DNA of 64,000 nt from NCBI RefSeq assembly GCF_902460415.1, contig NZ_CABPTY010000001.1, positions 108,793 through 172,792 of the forward strand, written 5' to 3'. A program made the translations under genes and the position numbers. The notes beneath the pieces were generated by a model. It was not told the origin of the DNA. It did not search any database and saw only the letters and a program-made list of their open reading frames with translations. The stretch comes from Campylobacter_A concisus_Y. GTDB taxonomy: Bacteria; Campylobacterota; Campylobacteria; Campylobacterales; Campylobacteraceae. This document shows, piece after piece, positions 9,127 through 17,554 of this stretch (position 1 is its first letter; every line of letters starts with the position of its first letter).

Positions 9127-10317
9127 ATGCTTTTAAATACTTACGCACCACCATTTAAGTTAGTCGGTGGATATTTTATTGCTGGGATTTTCTTTTTAGC
9201 ATTAAGTGTGCCGGCATTCTTTTATGCAGATTTTGATGCTATCAGCTCACTAAATACAGCTGGTTTTTTGCATATATTTTTTGTTGGCTTTGTTATGAGC
9301 ATTATCATCGGAGCACTTTATCAGCTAACTTCAGTCATCTTAGAAAAGCCGTTTTTTACAGCAAAAGGTGCTATTTTAAATTTGGCTATTTTTTGTCTAT
9401 CATTGCTGGGCATGTGCTACGGGATGTTATTTACTGAGGCTAAAATTTTACAAATTAGTGGAGTTTTGCTTTTTTGCTCGCTTGCTTTTTTTGCTACGAC
9501 TTACGCATTAAGCTTTATGGATAATGAAAAAAAGAGCTTTGCGGCCTTTGCACTTTTTGTTTCAGCTATCTTTTTGGTAATTGGAATAACGCTTGGTTTT
9601 TGCTTGCTTATGATACTTAGTGGCACGCTGATGCTTGATTTTGAGATGACACTAAAATTTCACGTCTATTTTGTGCTAGGTTTTGTATTTCTTGTGATAC
9701 TTGGAGCTGCTAGCGTACTCTTACCTATGTTTGCATTGGCTCACGATCTAAAATTTACACTTAGCAAAGCCTCGCTAACATGCTATATTTTGGGAGGTAT
9801 CTTACTAGCTTTTAATGAAAATTTGTCTGTTTTGTCAATATGTGTGGCAGCTTTACTTTTTATAGCTCAAGCACTTTATATTTTAAAAAAACGCGTTAGA
9901 AAGGCGTATGATTACTGGAATGTAAATATCGTACTTTCACTGGTGGCTTTACTTGGTGCTGCTGTTTTTATAGCTTTGGATAAATTAAATTTAGCTGCAT
10001 ATTTTTTAATATATGGCTTTTTGTTTGCTTTTATTGTAGCTCATCTTTACAAGATCGCACCATTTCTCATATGGTATCACTACGTAGCGCCTTTTGTCGG
10101 AAAGGTAAAAGTGCCACTTCTTGATGCCATGATACTAAAAAAGATAGCTTATTTTGGTATAGCTTTTAATGCTATCTCGCTTCTTTGCTATCTTCTCTCA
10201 ACTTGCTTTGAACTAGAAATTTTAGTACAAGCTGGTATGATGTTTATAGCTCTTAGTATAGTTTTACTATCAATAAATATAATAAATATTTTTAGATTTA
10301 CTGGTTTTAAAGGATAA
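9127..10317 (+). CDS. Polytopic membrane protein with conserved-looking histidines (NnrS / haem-copper-oxidase-like)
   Basis: The protein has 396 residues and about 10-12 predicted TM helices. Few histidines occur, most within or at the edge of helices: H49 (FLHIFFVGF), H179 (LKFHVYFV), H206 (ALAHDL), H306 (IVAHLYKI) and H318 (WYHYV). This pattern recalls NnrS and haem-copper-oxidase subunit I relatives, but I see no complete haem-copper motif set. The ATG begins 1 bp after the DUF2249 stop and the gene ends 3 bp before the MIP18-family gene, so all three are one transcription unit. I infer a haem- or NO-related membrane role from context; a transporter cannot be excluded. Confidence 0.65.
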   Translation: MLLNTYAPPFKLVGGYFIAGIFFLALSVPAFFYADFDAISSLNTAGFLHIFFVGFVMSIIIGALYQLTSVILEKPFFTAKGAILNLAIFCLSLLGMCYGMLFTEAKILQISGVLLFCSLAFFATTYALSFMDNEKKSFAAFALFVSAIFLVIGITLGFCLLMILSGTLMLDFEMTLKFHVYFVLGFVFLVILGAASVLLPMFALAHDLKFTLSKASLTCYILGGILLAFNENLSVLSICVAALLFIAQALYILKKRVRKAYDYWNVNIVLSLVALLGAAVFIALDKLNLAAYFLIYGFLFAFIVAHLYKIAPFLIWYHYVAPFVGKVKVPLLDAMILKKIAYFGIAFNAISLLCYLLSTCFELEILVQAGMMFIALSIVLLSINIINIFRFTGFKG

Positions 10318-10320
10318 AAA

Positions 10321-10614
10321 ATGAAAGAAAAAATTTATAACGCACTGTCAAATATCGTTGATCCAGAAGTTGGCTTTGATATCGTTTCGCTTGGACTTAT
10401 ATACGATGCGAGCTGCGATGAAAATGGCAAAGCAAAAGTTACTATGACGCTTTCAACCAAATCTTGCCCGCTACACGAAATGATACTTGGTTGGGTAGAG
10501 ACTGCTGTACTTGATATAGAAGGTGTCAAAGAGTGTGAGATCGATCTTGTCTGGGAGCCTGAATGGAATATACAAATGGCAAGTGATTTTGTAAAAGCAC
10601 AACTTGGAGTTTAA
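10321..10614 (+). CDS. MIP18/DUF59 family Fe-S cluster assembly factor (PaaD/SufT-like)
   Basis: This 97-residue protein is of the MIP18 (DUF59) type that helps deliver Fe-S clusters to targets. It shows the N-terminal VDPEVGFDIVSLGLIY motif (residues 13-28), the TKSCPLHE motif with the key cysteine C49, and a WEPEW segment near residues 78-82, all typical of the family. It is the last gene of the trio with the DUF2249 protein and the polytopic membrane protein, and it is followed by a bidirectional terminator. No suf or isc genes are nearby, so it may serve a specific client, perhaps the neighbouring proteins (inference). Confidence 0.88.
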   Translation: MKEKIYNALSNIVDPEVGFDIVSLGLIYDASCDENGKAKVTMTLSTKSCPLHEMILGWVETAVLDIEGVKECEIDLVWEPEWNIQMASDFVKAQLGV

Positions 10615-10658
10615 ATTTTTAAGTTTTTAGATTTGAAAGTTTGTAAATTTCTAATAAG

Positions 10659-10680
10659 CTAGAGAGCAAAAGCTCTCTAG
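10659..10680. terminator. Bidirectional terminator between the MIP18 gene and ftsZ
   Basis: A perfect 9-bp inverted repeat (CTAGAGAGC / GCTCTCTAG) with an AAAA loop lies between the convergent genes. It is flanked by AT-rich sequence on both sides. Confidence 0.75.
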
Positions 10681-10704
10681 AAATTTTAAGGAGTTTGTTT
10701 TTTG

Positions 10705-11844
10705 TTAGTCCATTTGATGACGCATAAATGATGGCACATCAAGCTGTGACATATAGTCTTCGTCATATCCACCACTAACTTTTTTAAGTCTTAATATACG
10801 TTCTTTTTTTATGATATCGTTTACATTAGAAGTTTGCACTTCATCTTTTTTTTCAGTTTCTTTTTGTGAGCTTTGAAAACCTGTGGCTATTATTGTAACT
10901 TCAACCTTATTATCTTCTATTTTGTCATCAGTTGTTGTACCAAATATAATTTCAGCATCTTCATCTGCTGCCTCATGAATAATGCTCATCGCATTATTGA
11001 TATCAGCTAGTGGGCAACTAGGGCTTATTCTAAAATGAACTAAAATACCAAATGCGCCATTTATTGTCATATTATCAAGAAGTGGTGATTGTATAGCATT
11101 TTTTATAGCTTCTTGTGCTGCATCTTCGCCACTTGCTTCGCCAACACCCATTAAAGCTAGTCCTCTATGGCTCATAATCGTTCTGACGTCTGCAAAGTCT
11201 AGATTTATATCGCTTTTTCCTGAATCAAGCACGATCGTGCTCATACCATTGACGGCTCTTGCAAGTACTTCATCAACCATTTCAAAGCTTTCTTTTATGC
11301 CAGCATTTTTATCAATTAATGTTAGGAGCTTATCATTTGGAATGACAACAATAGAATCGCTTTCTTTTCTGAGCTCTTCAAGACCACAATCAGCCAGTTT
11401 TCTACGTTTTTTTCCTTCAAACATAAAAGGCATAGTAACAACCGCAACTGTTAGTGCACCAATATCTTTTGCAGCTTGAGCAACTACTGGAGCAGCACCT
11501 GTACCAGTTCCACCACCAAGTCCTGTACCGATAAAAACTATATCTGATGTCTCAAGTGCACTTTTTACTTCATCGTAGCTCTCTTCAGCAGCAGCTTTTC
11601 CTATTTCAGGTCTCATGCCTGCACCTAGACCTTTTGTTGTTTTCTCGCCTAGTTGAATTTTTGTATGTGCAAGAGAATTTTCAAGAGCCTTAGCATCTGT
11701 ATTGGCAACAATAAGATCTATATTTAAATTCGGATTAACTCTTATTATATGGTTGACCATATTGCCACCACCTCCACCTACACCTACGACCTTTATCTTT
11801 GCACCATAGATGCTTTTATTTTCTTCTACTGTGAAGCTACTCAT
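10705..11844 (-). CDS. ftsZ: Cell division GTPase FtsZ
   Basis: FtsZ is the tubulin-like protein that forms the Z-ring at midcell. The 379 residues show the N-terminal nucleotide-binding segment VVGVGGGGGNMVNH (residues 19-32) and the tubulin signature GGGTGTG at residues 110-116. A T7-loop type segment follows, and a C-terminal conserved peptide near the end (LDVPSFMRHQ) binds FtsA and other anchors. It lies downstream of ftsA on the same strand with a 14-bp gap, and its start is preceded by a good AAGGAG site. The ftsA-ftsZ pair follows a ppiD-like gene, an order known from Campylobacter. Confidence 0.98.
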   Translation of the reverse strand: MSSFTVEENKSIYGAKIKVVGVGGGGGNMVNHIIRVNPNLNIDLIVANTDAKALENSLAHTKIQLGEKTTKGLGAGMRPEIGKAAAEESYDEVKSALETSDIVFIGTGLGGGTGTGAAPVVAQAAKDIGALTVAVVTMPFMFEGKKRRKLADCGLEELRKESDSIVVIPNDKLLTLIDKNAGIKESFEMVDEVLARAVNGMSTIVLDSGKSDINLDFADVRTIMSHRGLALMGVGEASGEDAAQEAIKNAIQSPLLDNMTINGAFGILVHFRISPSCPLADINNAMSIIHEAADEDAEIIFGTTTDDKIEDNKVEVTIIATGFQSSQKETEKKDEVQTSNVNDIIKKERILRLKKVSGGYDEDYMSQLDVPSFMRHQMD

Positions 11845-11858
11845 TTTTGAAATTCTCC

Positions 11859-13286
11859 TTAAAATAATTGTGTAATACTATACCAAAATTTTGCAAAAGC
11901 ATTTGGCTTTTTTTCTTGTTTGCTAATATCTGCAATATTGGCAAGCTCTTCTTTATTTTTTGATTTATTTGCTATCTCTAATTCAAAATCTTTATCAGAA
12001 AAACTATCCTCTTTTTCATTTGGATCCTGCACCTCTTGTCCAAAATTTTGTACATTTTCTTCTTCTACAAAAACATTTCTAAAATTTACTTTCGGTTTTG
12101 AGGCTATTTCCCCTTGGTATCTCATTTTTTTCTCAGAATCAATCTCGTATGGGCTAAAGTTGCCAGCACCATACAAACAAAGCCCTATAGCACAAGAATT
12201 TGCTGGGTCTCTTAAAATTTCAAATAATCCATCCATTTCTTTTGGTTTTGCTATACGAACTGGCATTTTATCAAATATCGCAGATGCAAGATCCCTAATA
12301 CCTTCTAGCTTAGTCATGCCGCCAGTAAGTATTATTCCAGCACCAATGCTATCTTTATAGCCGCTATCTTCTAGCATCTTAGCAAGTACCATAAGGGTTT
12401 CTTCTGCTCTGGCATATATAACATTTGATATTATGTCTAGTGAAACTTCGTGGCTTTTTGTTTCATCTCCAAGGATCGGGAGCTCTATTAAATCAACTGA
12501 CTTATTTATTAAAGCGCCATAACCTAATTTTATCTCTTCTGCCTTTGGAAGAGGTGTATGCAGAGCCATAGAAAGATCATTTGTAATGTTTGCTGAGCCA
12601 ACAGGTAAAAATTCATTGTATCTTATAGAATTTCCAGAATGTACCACAAGATTACAAGTCGCACCACCCATATCAACAAGTGCGGCACCAAGTTCTTTCT
12701 CATCTTTTGTTAATGTTGCTATCGCAGAAGCATATCCTGAAAGCACTATATTATCTAGTTGAACACCTGCTAAATTTACGGCTTTTCTTAGGTTGCTAAT
12801 AGATGACTTTTGTACTGTAACAATATGTGTTTGAACTTCTAGCCTACTACCGTTCATACCTATTGGATCTTCAATATGTTCTTGCCCATCTACTTTAAAA
12901 TTATAAGGAAGAACATGTAGTTTTTCATATTCATGAGGTATGTCAGCCGTATGATCGGCCATTTGCATAGCACGCTCAATCTCTTTTATACCTATTTCAT
13001 GATTTGGTATATTTACTACACCGCTACTATCAACGCTTTTTGTATACGCACCAGAAATAGAAACTATGACTTTTTCATAGCGTGTTCCTGCAACTCTTTG
13101 TGCTTCTATCAATGCATTTTTTATCGACTTTGCAGCTTGTTCAATATTAGTTATAACACCTTTTCTTATTCCCTGCGTTTTTTCAGTTCCAATTCCAATT
13201 ATCTTAATACCATTTTCATCATGTTGTGCTATTACTGCACAAATCTGGAAAGAGCCGATATCTATACCTAAAATTTTTGTACTCAA
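11859..13286 (-). CDS. ftsA: Cell division protein FtsA
   Basis: FtsA is the actin-like ATPase that anchors FtsZ to the membrane. The 475 residues begin with the phosphate-1 motif ILGIDIGSFQICAV. They contain a segment LGAALVDMGGATCNLVV (about residue 200), the ATPase phosphate-2 region, and an adenosine motif IILTGGMTKLEGI (about 318-330). The last ~10 residues (FAKFWYSITQLF) form a plausible amphipathic membrane-targeting helix. Between the ATPase body and this helix is a long charged linker (about residues 395-455), making the protein longer than E. coli FtsA. It is 6 bp downstream of the ppiD-like gene. Confidence 0.97.
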   Translation of the reverse strand: MSTKILGIDIGSFQICAVIAQHDENGIKIIGIGTEKTQGIRKGVITNIEQAAKSIKNALIEAQRVAGTRYEKVIVSISGAYTKSVDSSGVVNIPNHEIGIKEIERAMQMADHTADIPHEYEKLHVLPYNFKVDGQEHIEDPIGMNGSRLEVQTHIVTVQKSSISNLRKAVNLAGVQLDNIVLSGYASAIATLTKDEKELGAALVDMGGATCNLVVHSGNSIRYNEFLPVGSANITNDLSMALHTPLPKAEEIKLGYGALINKSVDLIELPILGDETKSHEVSLDIISNVIYARAEETLMVLAKMLEDSGYKDSIGAGIILTGGMTKLEGIRDLASAIFDKMPVRIAKPKEMDGLFEILRDPANSCAIGLCLYGAGNFSPYEIDSEKKMRYQGEIASKPKVNFRNVFVEEENVQNFGQEVQDPNEKEDSFSDKDFELEIANKSKNKEELANIADISKQEKKPNAFAKFWYSITQLF

Positions 13287-13292
13287 GATAAA

Positions 13293-14750
13293 TTACCTTT
13301 TGATATATTCTTTAACTTCATAGTATTTTTTAAGTTTGTTTGTTAAATCTTTTATTAGCTCATTATTTTTAAGCATTGTAACGTTCTGCTGTGTTATTTG
13401 CTTATAGTTATTATCTATATTATCTACAAGCAACCTTTGTTCCAAAATGTCGTATATAACGGCCTTGTCTTCTAATATAACATAATCTTTTTTGTTGTTA
13501 GTTTCAAAAAGTTGAGAAACAAAAGCTCTAGTTTCACTTTCATTTAGTCCTAAGATAGAGCCATTTATATCTCTACTGATAAAGCCTATATCAGTTCCTT
13601 TGAAATTTTGTAAAGACTCTTTTGCTATGGTTATTAAGTTTTCTTTTTTCTTTTTATCTTTGTAAATTTCAAGTACCATTGCTCTTGCTTGTTCAAAACT
13701 CATAGGTTGTGGAGGAGTTATGCTTTTTACCCTGACTATCAAATATCCATCTTTATATGTAAATGGTTTTATAACCTCACCAACTTTTGCACCTTTTATT
13801 TCATCAAGCGAGAATGTTGCATTATCTTCATTTATACTAACAAATTCATTTGTTGCAAGCTCAGCTTTTTTGATAGAGGTATATTTTTTTAAAGCATCAG
13901 TCTTACTTTTCTCAATATTGTAGTCTTTAATAACTTCAGTCTTTACTTCGTCAAATGATTTGATTTTATCATCAGAGCCTTTATATCTCTCCTTATTTTC
14001 GTTGTAGTAGTCACTCAAAGTAGTTTGATTTACATCATTTTTATTTGATTCTATAAAGTATGTTTCTAGACCGTATATAGTCTTTGTCATATAGTTGTTT
14101 TTATTTGTTTCCCAAAGATCCTTTAGCTCTTTTTCATCTATTTTTATATCACTTTGATTAGCATTTATTATCTGTATTGCTAATTTGTCTTGCATAAAAA
14201 AGCTTGCTTCCATCATTGCAATGTCTTCTTTATTGGCTGGTAAATTTAAAATAGTTCTAAGTTTATCAAGTAGTATTGTTAGTTTTAAATTTTCTTCAAA
14301 ATTGGTTGGATTTATTCTGGCCCTTCTTAAAATATCATAGTATAAATTTTTATCAAAAGCACCATCTTTTTGAAATGTTGGATCAACGATTATATATTTT
14401 AAAATATCATCTTTGCTAACACTAAGACCTATATCGTCTGCAAAATTTAATAGCAAATTCTCTTGAATTGTAGCCTGAAGTGCAGCATTTTGTAATCCTA
14501 ACTCATTAGCCTTTTCTTGCGTTAATTTACCATCAAAAAGATTATTGTAGTATTGATACAAACTATCGTATTTTTGTTGCAGTTCTTGAATGCTTATATT
14601 TCTGTGTCCTACTTTTGCTACTGAAGTGGCTCGGTTGCTGTTTAAATCATATGCTCCCCAGCCTACAAAGCCTGCTCCAACAAAGGCTATTGTACTTACC
14701 CAAATGGTAACAACTAGGTATTTTTTATGTTTTTGCATCCAAGACAACAT
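13293..14750 (-). CDS. PpiD/SurA-N type periplasmic peptidyl-prolyl isomerase (chaperone)
   Basis: The 485-residue protein has a short cytoplasmic N-terminus and one TM helix (about residues 12-32) with a large periplasmic part, the PpiD architecture. Residues ~35-200 resemble the SurA N-terminal chaperone domain. Residues ~300-380 (ATFSLDEIKGAKVGE, followed by KPFTYKDGYLIVRV) resemble a parvulin-like domain, which looks degenerate, so isomerase activity is uncertain. It is the first gene of the ppiD-ftsA-ftsZ unit on the minus strand. A role in folding secreted proteins is expected from the family. A ppiD-like gene next to ftsA is known in Campylobacter. Confidence 0.85.
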   Translation of the reverse strand: MLSWMQKHKKYLVVTIWVSTIAFVGAGFVGWGAYDLNSNRATSVAKVGHRNISIQELQQKYDSLYQYYNNLFDGKLTQEKANELGLQNAALQATIQENLLLNFADDIGLSVSKDDILKYIIVDPTFQKDGAFDKNLYYDILRRARINPTNFEENLKLTILLDKLRTILNLPANKEDIAMMEASFFMQDKLAIQIINANQSDIKIDEKELKDLWETNKNNYMTKTIYGLETYFIESNKNDVNQTTLSDYYNENKERYKGSDDKIKSFDEVKTEVIKDYNIEKSKTDALKKYTSIKKAELATNEFVSINEDNATFSLDEIKGAKVGEVIKPFTYKDGYLIVRVKSITPPQPMSFEQARAMVLEIYKDKKKKENLITIAKESLQNFKGTDIGFISRDINGSILGLNESETRAFVSQLFETNNKKDYVILEDKAVIYDILEQRLLVDNIDNNYKQITQQNVTMLKNNELIKDLTNKLKKYYEVKEYIKR

Positions 14751-14889
14751 TAAATTTTCCTTTAAAAGACTAACGAAATTTGTATGATATATTATATAAA
14801 ATTGCCTTAAATAAGCTTAAAATAGGGGCTTTAAAAATACCATTGTAAAGAATTTTGCTAACAATTTTTTAGCATTGTTAGCAAGATTT

Positions 14890-15477
14890 TTAAATACTAT
14901 AATCGCTATAACCACTAGTTAAATGAAGCAATTTGCAGCTATTCTCCAGTAAAGCTATCTCTTTTGCAAGAAGCTGAGGGCTTCTGCTGTATGCGTAAAT
15001 GCCATATCCTTTAACGATAATAATATTTGTATTTTTTTCTAGCATATATCTATAAATTTCAGTTTCTGCACGTTCATACCAGTCATCAAATTGTTTTGGA
15101 TCATAGACTGAAATTTTATCAAATCTCATATATCCAAAATAATCTTTTGGTACAATTTTTTCATGTTTCATTGCGTAGGCAGTTGCGTATGGTGGCATCG
15201 CGTAGCAAACAAATCTCGCCTCATTTATATTTTTATAAATATTTAAGTGTATATCAGCATCAAGACTAGCTTCATTCCAACGATAGTCTTTTTTTGATGA
15301 AAGAAGTGTCAAATCATCATCTTTTAAATTATCAAAAATGGCATTTTGTTTATTGATTATAAATTGATTTTTTTCGACTCTTGCCGAAATCGAGCCGTGA
15401 AAGACGCCAAAGAAATTCTTTCTAAACATAGAAAGTGATATCGTTTTTATCTCATTTATTGAGTGTTCTAGCTCCAT
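14890..15477 (-). CDS. Class II aldolase/adducin-fold protein lacking zinc-ligand histidines
   Basis: The 195 residues follow the class II aldolase/adducin fold, with the GSISAR segment near residue 29 and the hallmark PPYATA at 95-100. In active members the metal is held by the histidines of HTHPPYA and by the histidine of an NHG motif. Here these positions read YAMPPYA (Y92, M94) and KGYG (Y158), so all three zinc ligands appear replaced. The protein is therefore probably not an aldolase or epimerase and may be a binding or structural protein, as adducin is. It is encoded between ppiD and rsmH, transcribed away from rsmH. Its start has a proper ribosome site. Confidence 0.8.
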   Translation of the reverse strand: MELEHSINEIKTISLSMFRKNFFGVFHGSISARVEKNQFIINKQNAIFDNLKDDDLTLLSSKKDYRWNEASLDADIHLNIYKNINEARFVCYAMPPYATAYAMKHEKIVPKDYFGYMRFDKISVYDPKQFDDWYERAETEIYRYMLEKNTNIIIVKGYGIYAYSRSPQLLAKEIALLENSCKLLHLTSGYSDYSI

Positions 15478-15601
15478 TTTTTCTCCTACGTTTAAGCGAT
15501 TATATTTAAGCTATCTTAAAATTTATGTAAAATTTTGTGTAATGATAGCTTTTTAAGTAAAATTTCGATAAATTTTCCACACTATTTACTATAAAGAGGC
15601 A

Positions 15602-16528
15602 GTGTTGCAAAGTCCACATATCAGTGTTTTACTTGATGAAGTTCTATCTTTTTTTAAAAATTTAAATGGAAATTTTATAGATTGTACGCTTGGATATGCT
15701 GGGCATTCTAGCGCCATTTTATCTCAAAATGAAAATTTAAATTTAATTGCCTGTGATAGAGATAACGAAGCTATAAATTTTTCACTAAAAAAACTTGAGC
15801 CATTTGGTAGTAGGGTTAAAATTTATAAAAGTAACTTCTCTGAATTGACTAGCAAGCTAAGTCAAGAAGAAATTTTAAATGTTAGAGGAATTTTGGCTGA
15901 CATCGGTGTTAGCTCACTTCAGATAGATAAAGATGATAGGGGCTTTAGTCTTGGCTCAAGCACGCTTGATATGCGCATGGACAAAGAGCGAAATTTTAGC
16001 GCATATGACGTTGTAAATGGATACTCTTTTGATGAGTTGTTTAGAATTTTTAGAGATTATGGCGAGCTAAAAAATGCTGCCGGGATCGCAAACAAGATTA
16101 TAAATGCTAGAAATTTTAGCAAGATAACGAGTGCAAAAGAGCTTGCAAATTTAATAGGTACAGCCCAGATAAAAGGGCGCGGAGTTAGTCCTGCAATACT
16201 TGCCTTTCAAGCCATCAGGATAGAGGTAAATGGTGAGTTAGATGAGCTAACAAATTTACTTGATAGTATAGAAAAATGTGGGTTTAAAGATTGTCTTGTG
16301 GCGATTATTACATTTCACTCGCTTGAAGATAGGATCGTAAAAGAGCGCTTTAAAAAGTGGGCAAATAGTTGTATATGCCTACCTGGTGTTTATAAATGTG
16401 AGTGCGGAAATAACCACGAACTAGGCGAAATTTTGACCAAAAAGCCACTAACGGCAAGCCAAAATGAACTAGCGCAAAACTCGCGAAGCAAGAGCGCAAA
16501 ACTGCGGGTTTTTAAGATAAAAGGATAA
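15602..16528 (+). CDS. rsmH: 16S rRNA (cytosine1402-N4)-methyltransferase RsmH
   Basis: RsmH (MraW) methylates N4 of C1402 in 16S rRNA. The 308 residues start near SPHISVLLDEVL and hold the SAM-binding motif GNFIDCTLGYAGHS (about residues 23-36). They also show ADIGVSSLQID, the RGFS segment with DMRMD, and the C-terminal ITFHSLEDRIVK motif. The start is GTG at 15602 (TTG at 15605 also possible), preceded by AAAGAGGC. It is followed 2 bp after the stop by an FtsL-like gene, the order seen in division clusters, although ftsI and the mur genes do not follow here. Confidence 0.96.
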   Translation: MLQSPHISVLLDEVLSFFKNLNGNFIDCTLGYAGHSSAILSQNENLNLIACDRDNEAINFSLKKLEPFGSRVKIYKSNFSELTSKLSQEEILNVRGILADIGVSSLQIDKDDRGFSLGSSTLDMRMDKERNFSAYDVVNGYSFDELFRIFRDYGELKNAAGIANKIINARNFSKITSAKELANLIGTAQIKGRGVSPAILAFQAIRIEVNGELDELTNLLDSIEKCGFKDCLVAIITFHSLEDRIVKERFKKWANSCICLPGVYKCECGNNHELGEILTKKPLTASQNELAQNSRSKSAKLRVFKIKG

Positions 16529-16530
16529 AG

Positions 16531-16824
16531 ATGCAAGAAAAAGAAGAGCTACTAACGCTTCACGACGAGGAGCAAAAACGTGAGGTAAATTTAAGCTTTA
16601 AGACATTAGTGATGGTCTATTTAGCTGTTTTTATAGCTCTAGCTATATTTTTGCCAAAAATTTACATAGCAAATCAAATTTATTATATAAGCAGAGATAT
16701 AGCTGACATCAGTGGTAAACGAGATATGCTTCTAGAGGAAAATAGAGCTCTTAATATAAAGCTTGAAAATTTACGTTATAAAAATCAAATTTTAAACAAT
16801 ATGCAAGAGCGTCAATGGAAATAA
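16531..16824 (+). CDS. FtsL-like single-pass coiled-coil membrane protein
   Basis: This 97-residue protein has a charged N-terminal tail, one TM helix at about residues 26-46 (VMVYLAVFIALAIFLPK), and a C-terminal helix rich in heptad-like Leu/Ile from about 50 to 92. That is the bitopic topology and size of FtsL/FtsB-type divisome proteins. Its position directly after rsmH (2-bp gap, AAAGGATAAAG before ATG) is the classic ftsL position. Sequence alone cannot prove FtsL, since this family diverges quickly, but topology plus context makes it the best call. No ftsI follows, so the usual rsmH-ftsL-ftsI block is split. Confidence 0.7.
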   Translation: MQEKEELLTLHDEEQKREVNLSFKTLVMVYLAVFIALAIFLPKIYIANQIYYISRDIADISGKRDMLLEENRALNIKLENLRYKNQILNNMQERQWK

Positions 16825-16946
16825 CTAAACATTTAAAGTTTTTTAAATTTCGGTGATTCAATTATATTGGCAAATAATATAGCCATTTTGTATATAACTG
16901 CACAAAAATAAAATTAGCTCAATAAACAAAGCCTATTTTTAACTTG

Positions 16947-17450
16947 CTAATTACTTTCTTTTTGAGAGATTAGCTTTTCATATATATATTGTTCTAAATC
17001 TTTTTTTGATATGTCATTTTTTATAGCAGTATTATAAATTTCTTCGACCTTGCTTGAGTATTTTTCATAGCCAAAATACGGAAAATGCACGCTCCAAGCT
17101 TTCTTGATAAGATCGTGACTTATCTCTCTTCTTGCCCAAACTTTAAACATATCAAAGCCAATGAAAACGGCCGAAGTAACGACAGCAGTCGCTATTATCG
17201 ATATGTGTGCATCAGTTTTTGCTAAAAAATGATGCGTGATGATTAACAATGGAAATAAAATGACAAAACAGATAAGTGCGTAAATCTGATAGAGCTTGAT
17301 ATGGTTAAATCTAAAATTTAGCTTTGCTCCATCTATTAGCATACCTTCGTTAAAAAGGGCATTCGCTTCAAGTAGATCCCTAAATAAAACTGGCTGTTTT
17401 GAAACAAAAAAAACGTTTTTTATGATTCTATCTTTTAAAGTTTCTTGCAT
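16947..17450 (-). CDS. Hypothetical membrane protein with two TM helices
   Basis: I recognise no family for this 167-residue protein. Residues 1-50 are soluble. Two TM helices follow at about 53-75 (YALICFVILFPLLIITHHF) and 81-103 (ISIIATAVVTSAVFIGFDMF). A charged C-terminal half (about 104-167), rich in Lys, Glu and Tyr, is probably cytoplasmic. It is convergent with the FtsL-like gene and divergent from the aminotransferase gene. No partner gene is apparent. Confidence 0.6.
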   Translation of the reverse strand: MQETLKDRIIKNVFFVSKQPVLFRDLLEANALFNEGMLIDGAKLNFRFNHIKLYQIYALICFVILFPLLIITHHFLAKTDAHISIIATAVVTSAVFIGFDMFKVWARREISHDLIKKAWSVHFPYFGYEKYSSKVEEIYNTAIKNDISKKDLEQYIYEKLISQKESN

Positions 17451-17523
17451 TTTTTATAGACTTTTTACCTTTGAAATTTTGGCTCATTATATCTAAGAAT
17501 CTATAAATTCAAACAAAATTAGA

Positions 17524-17529
17524 TACAAT
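17524..17529 (+). promoter_or_regulatory. -10 box of the aminotransferase promoter
   Basis: TACAAT lies 25 bp before the start codon at 17555, with T-rich sequence upstream. One base differs from TATAAT. Confidence 0.45.
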
Positions 17530-17554
17530 TTGCCCAAAATTTAAGGAGCTAAAA

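Noticed and set aside
12933..13271. 112-codon plus-strand open frame inside ftsA
   Set aside because: It lies fully antisense to the well-supported ftsA, has no ribosome site, and its translation is rich in Tyr/Cys/Phe with no domain, as expected for a shadow frame.
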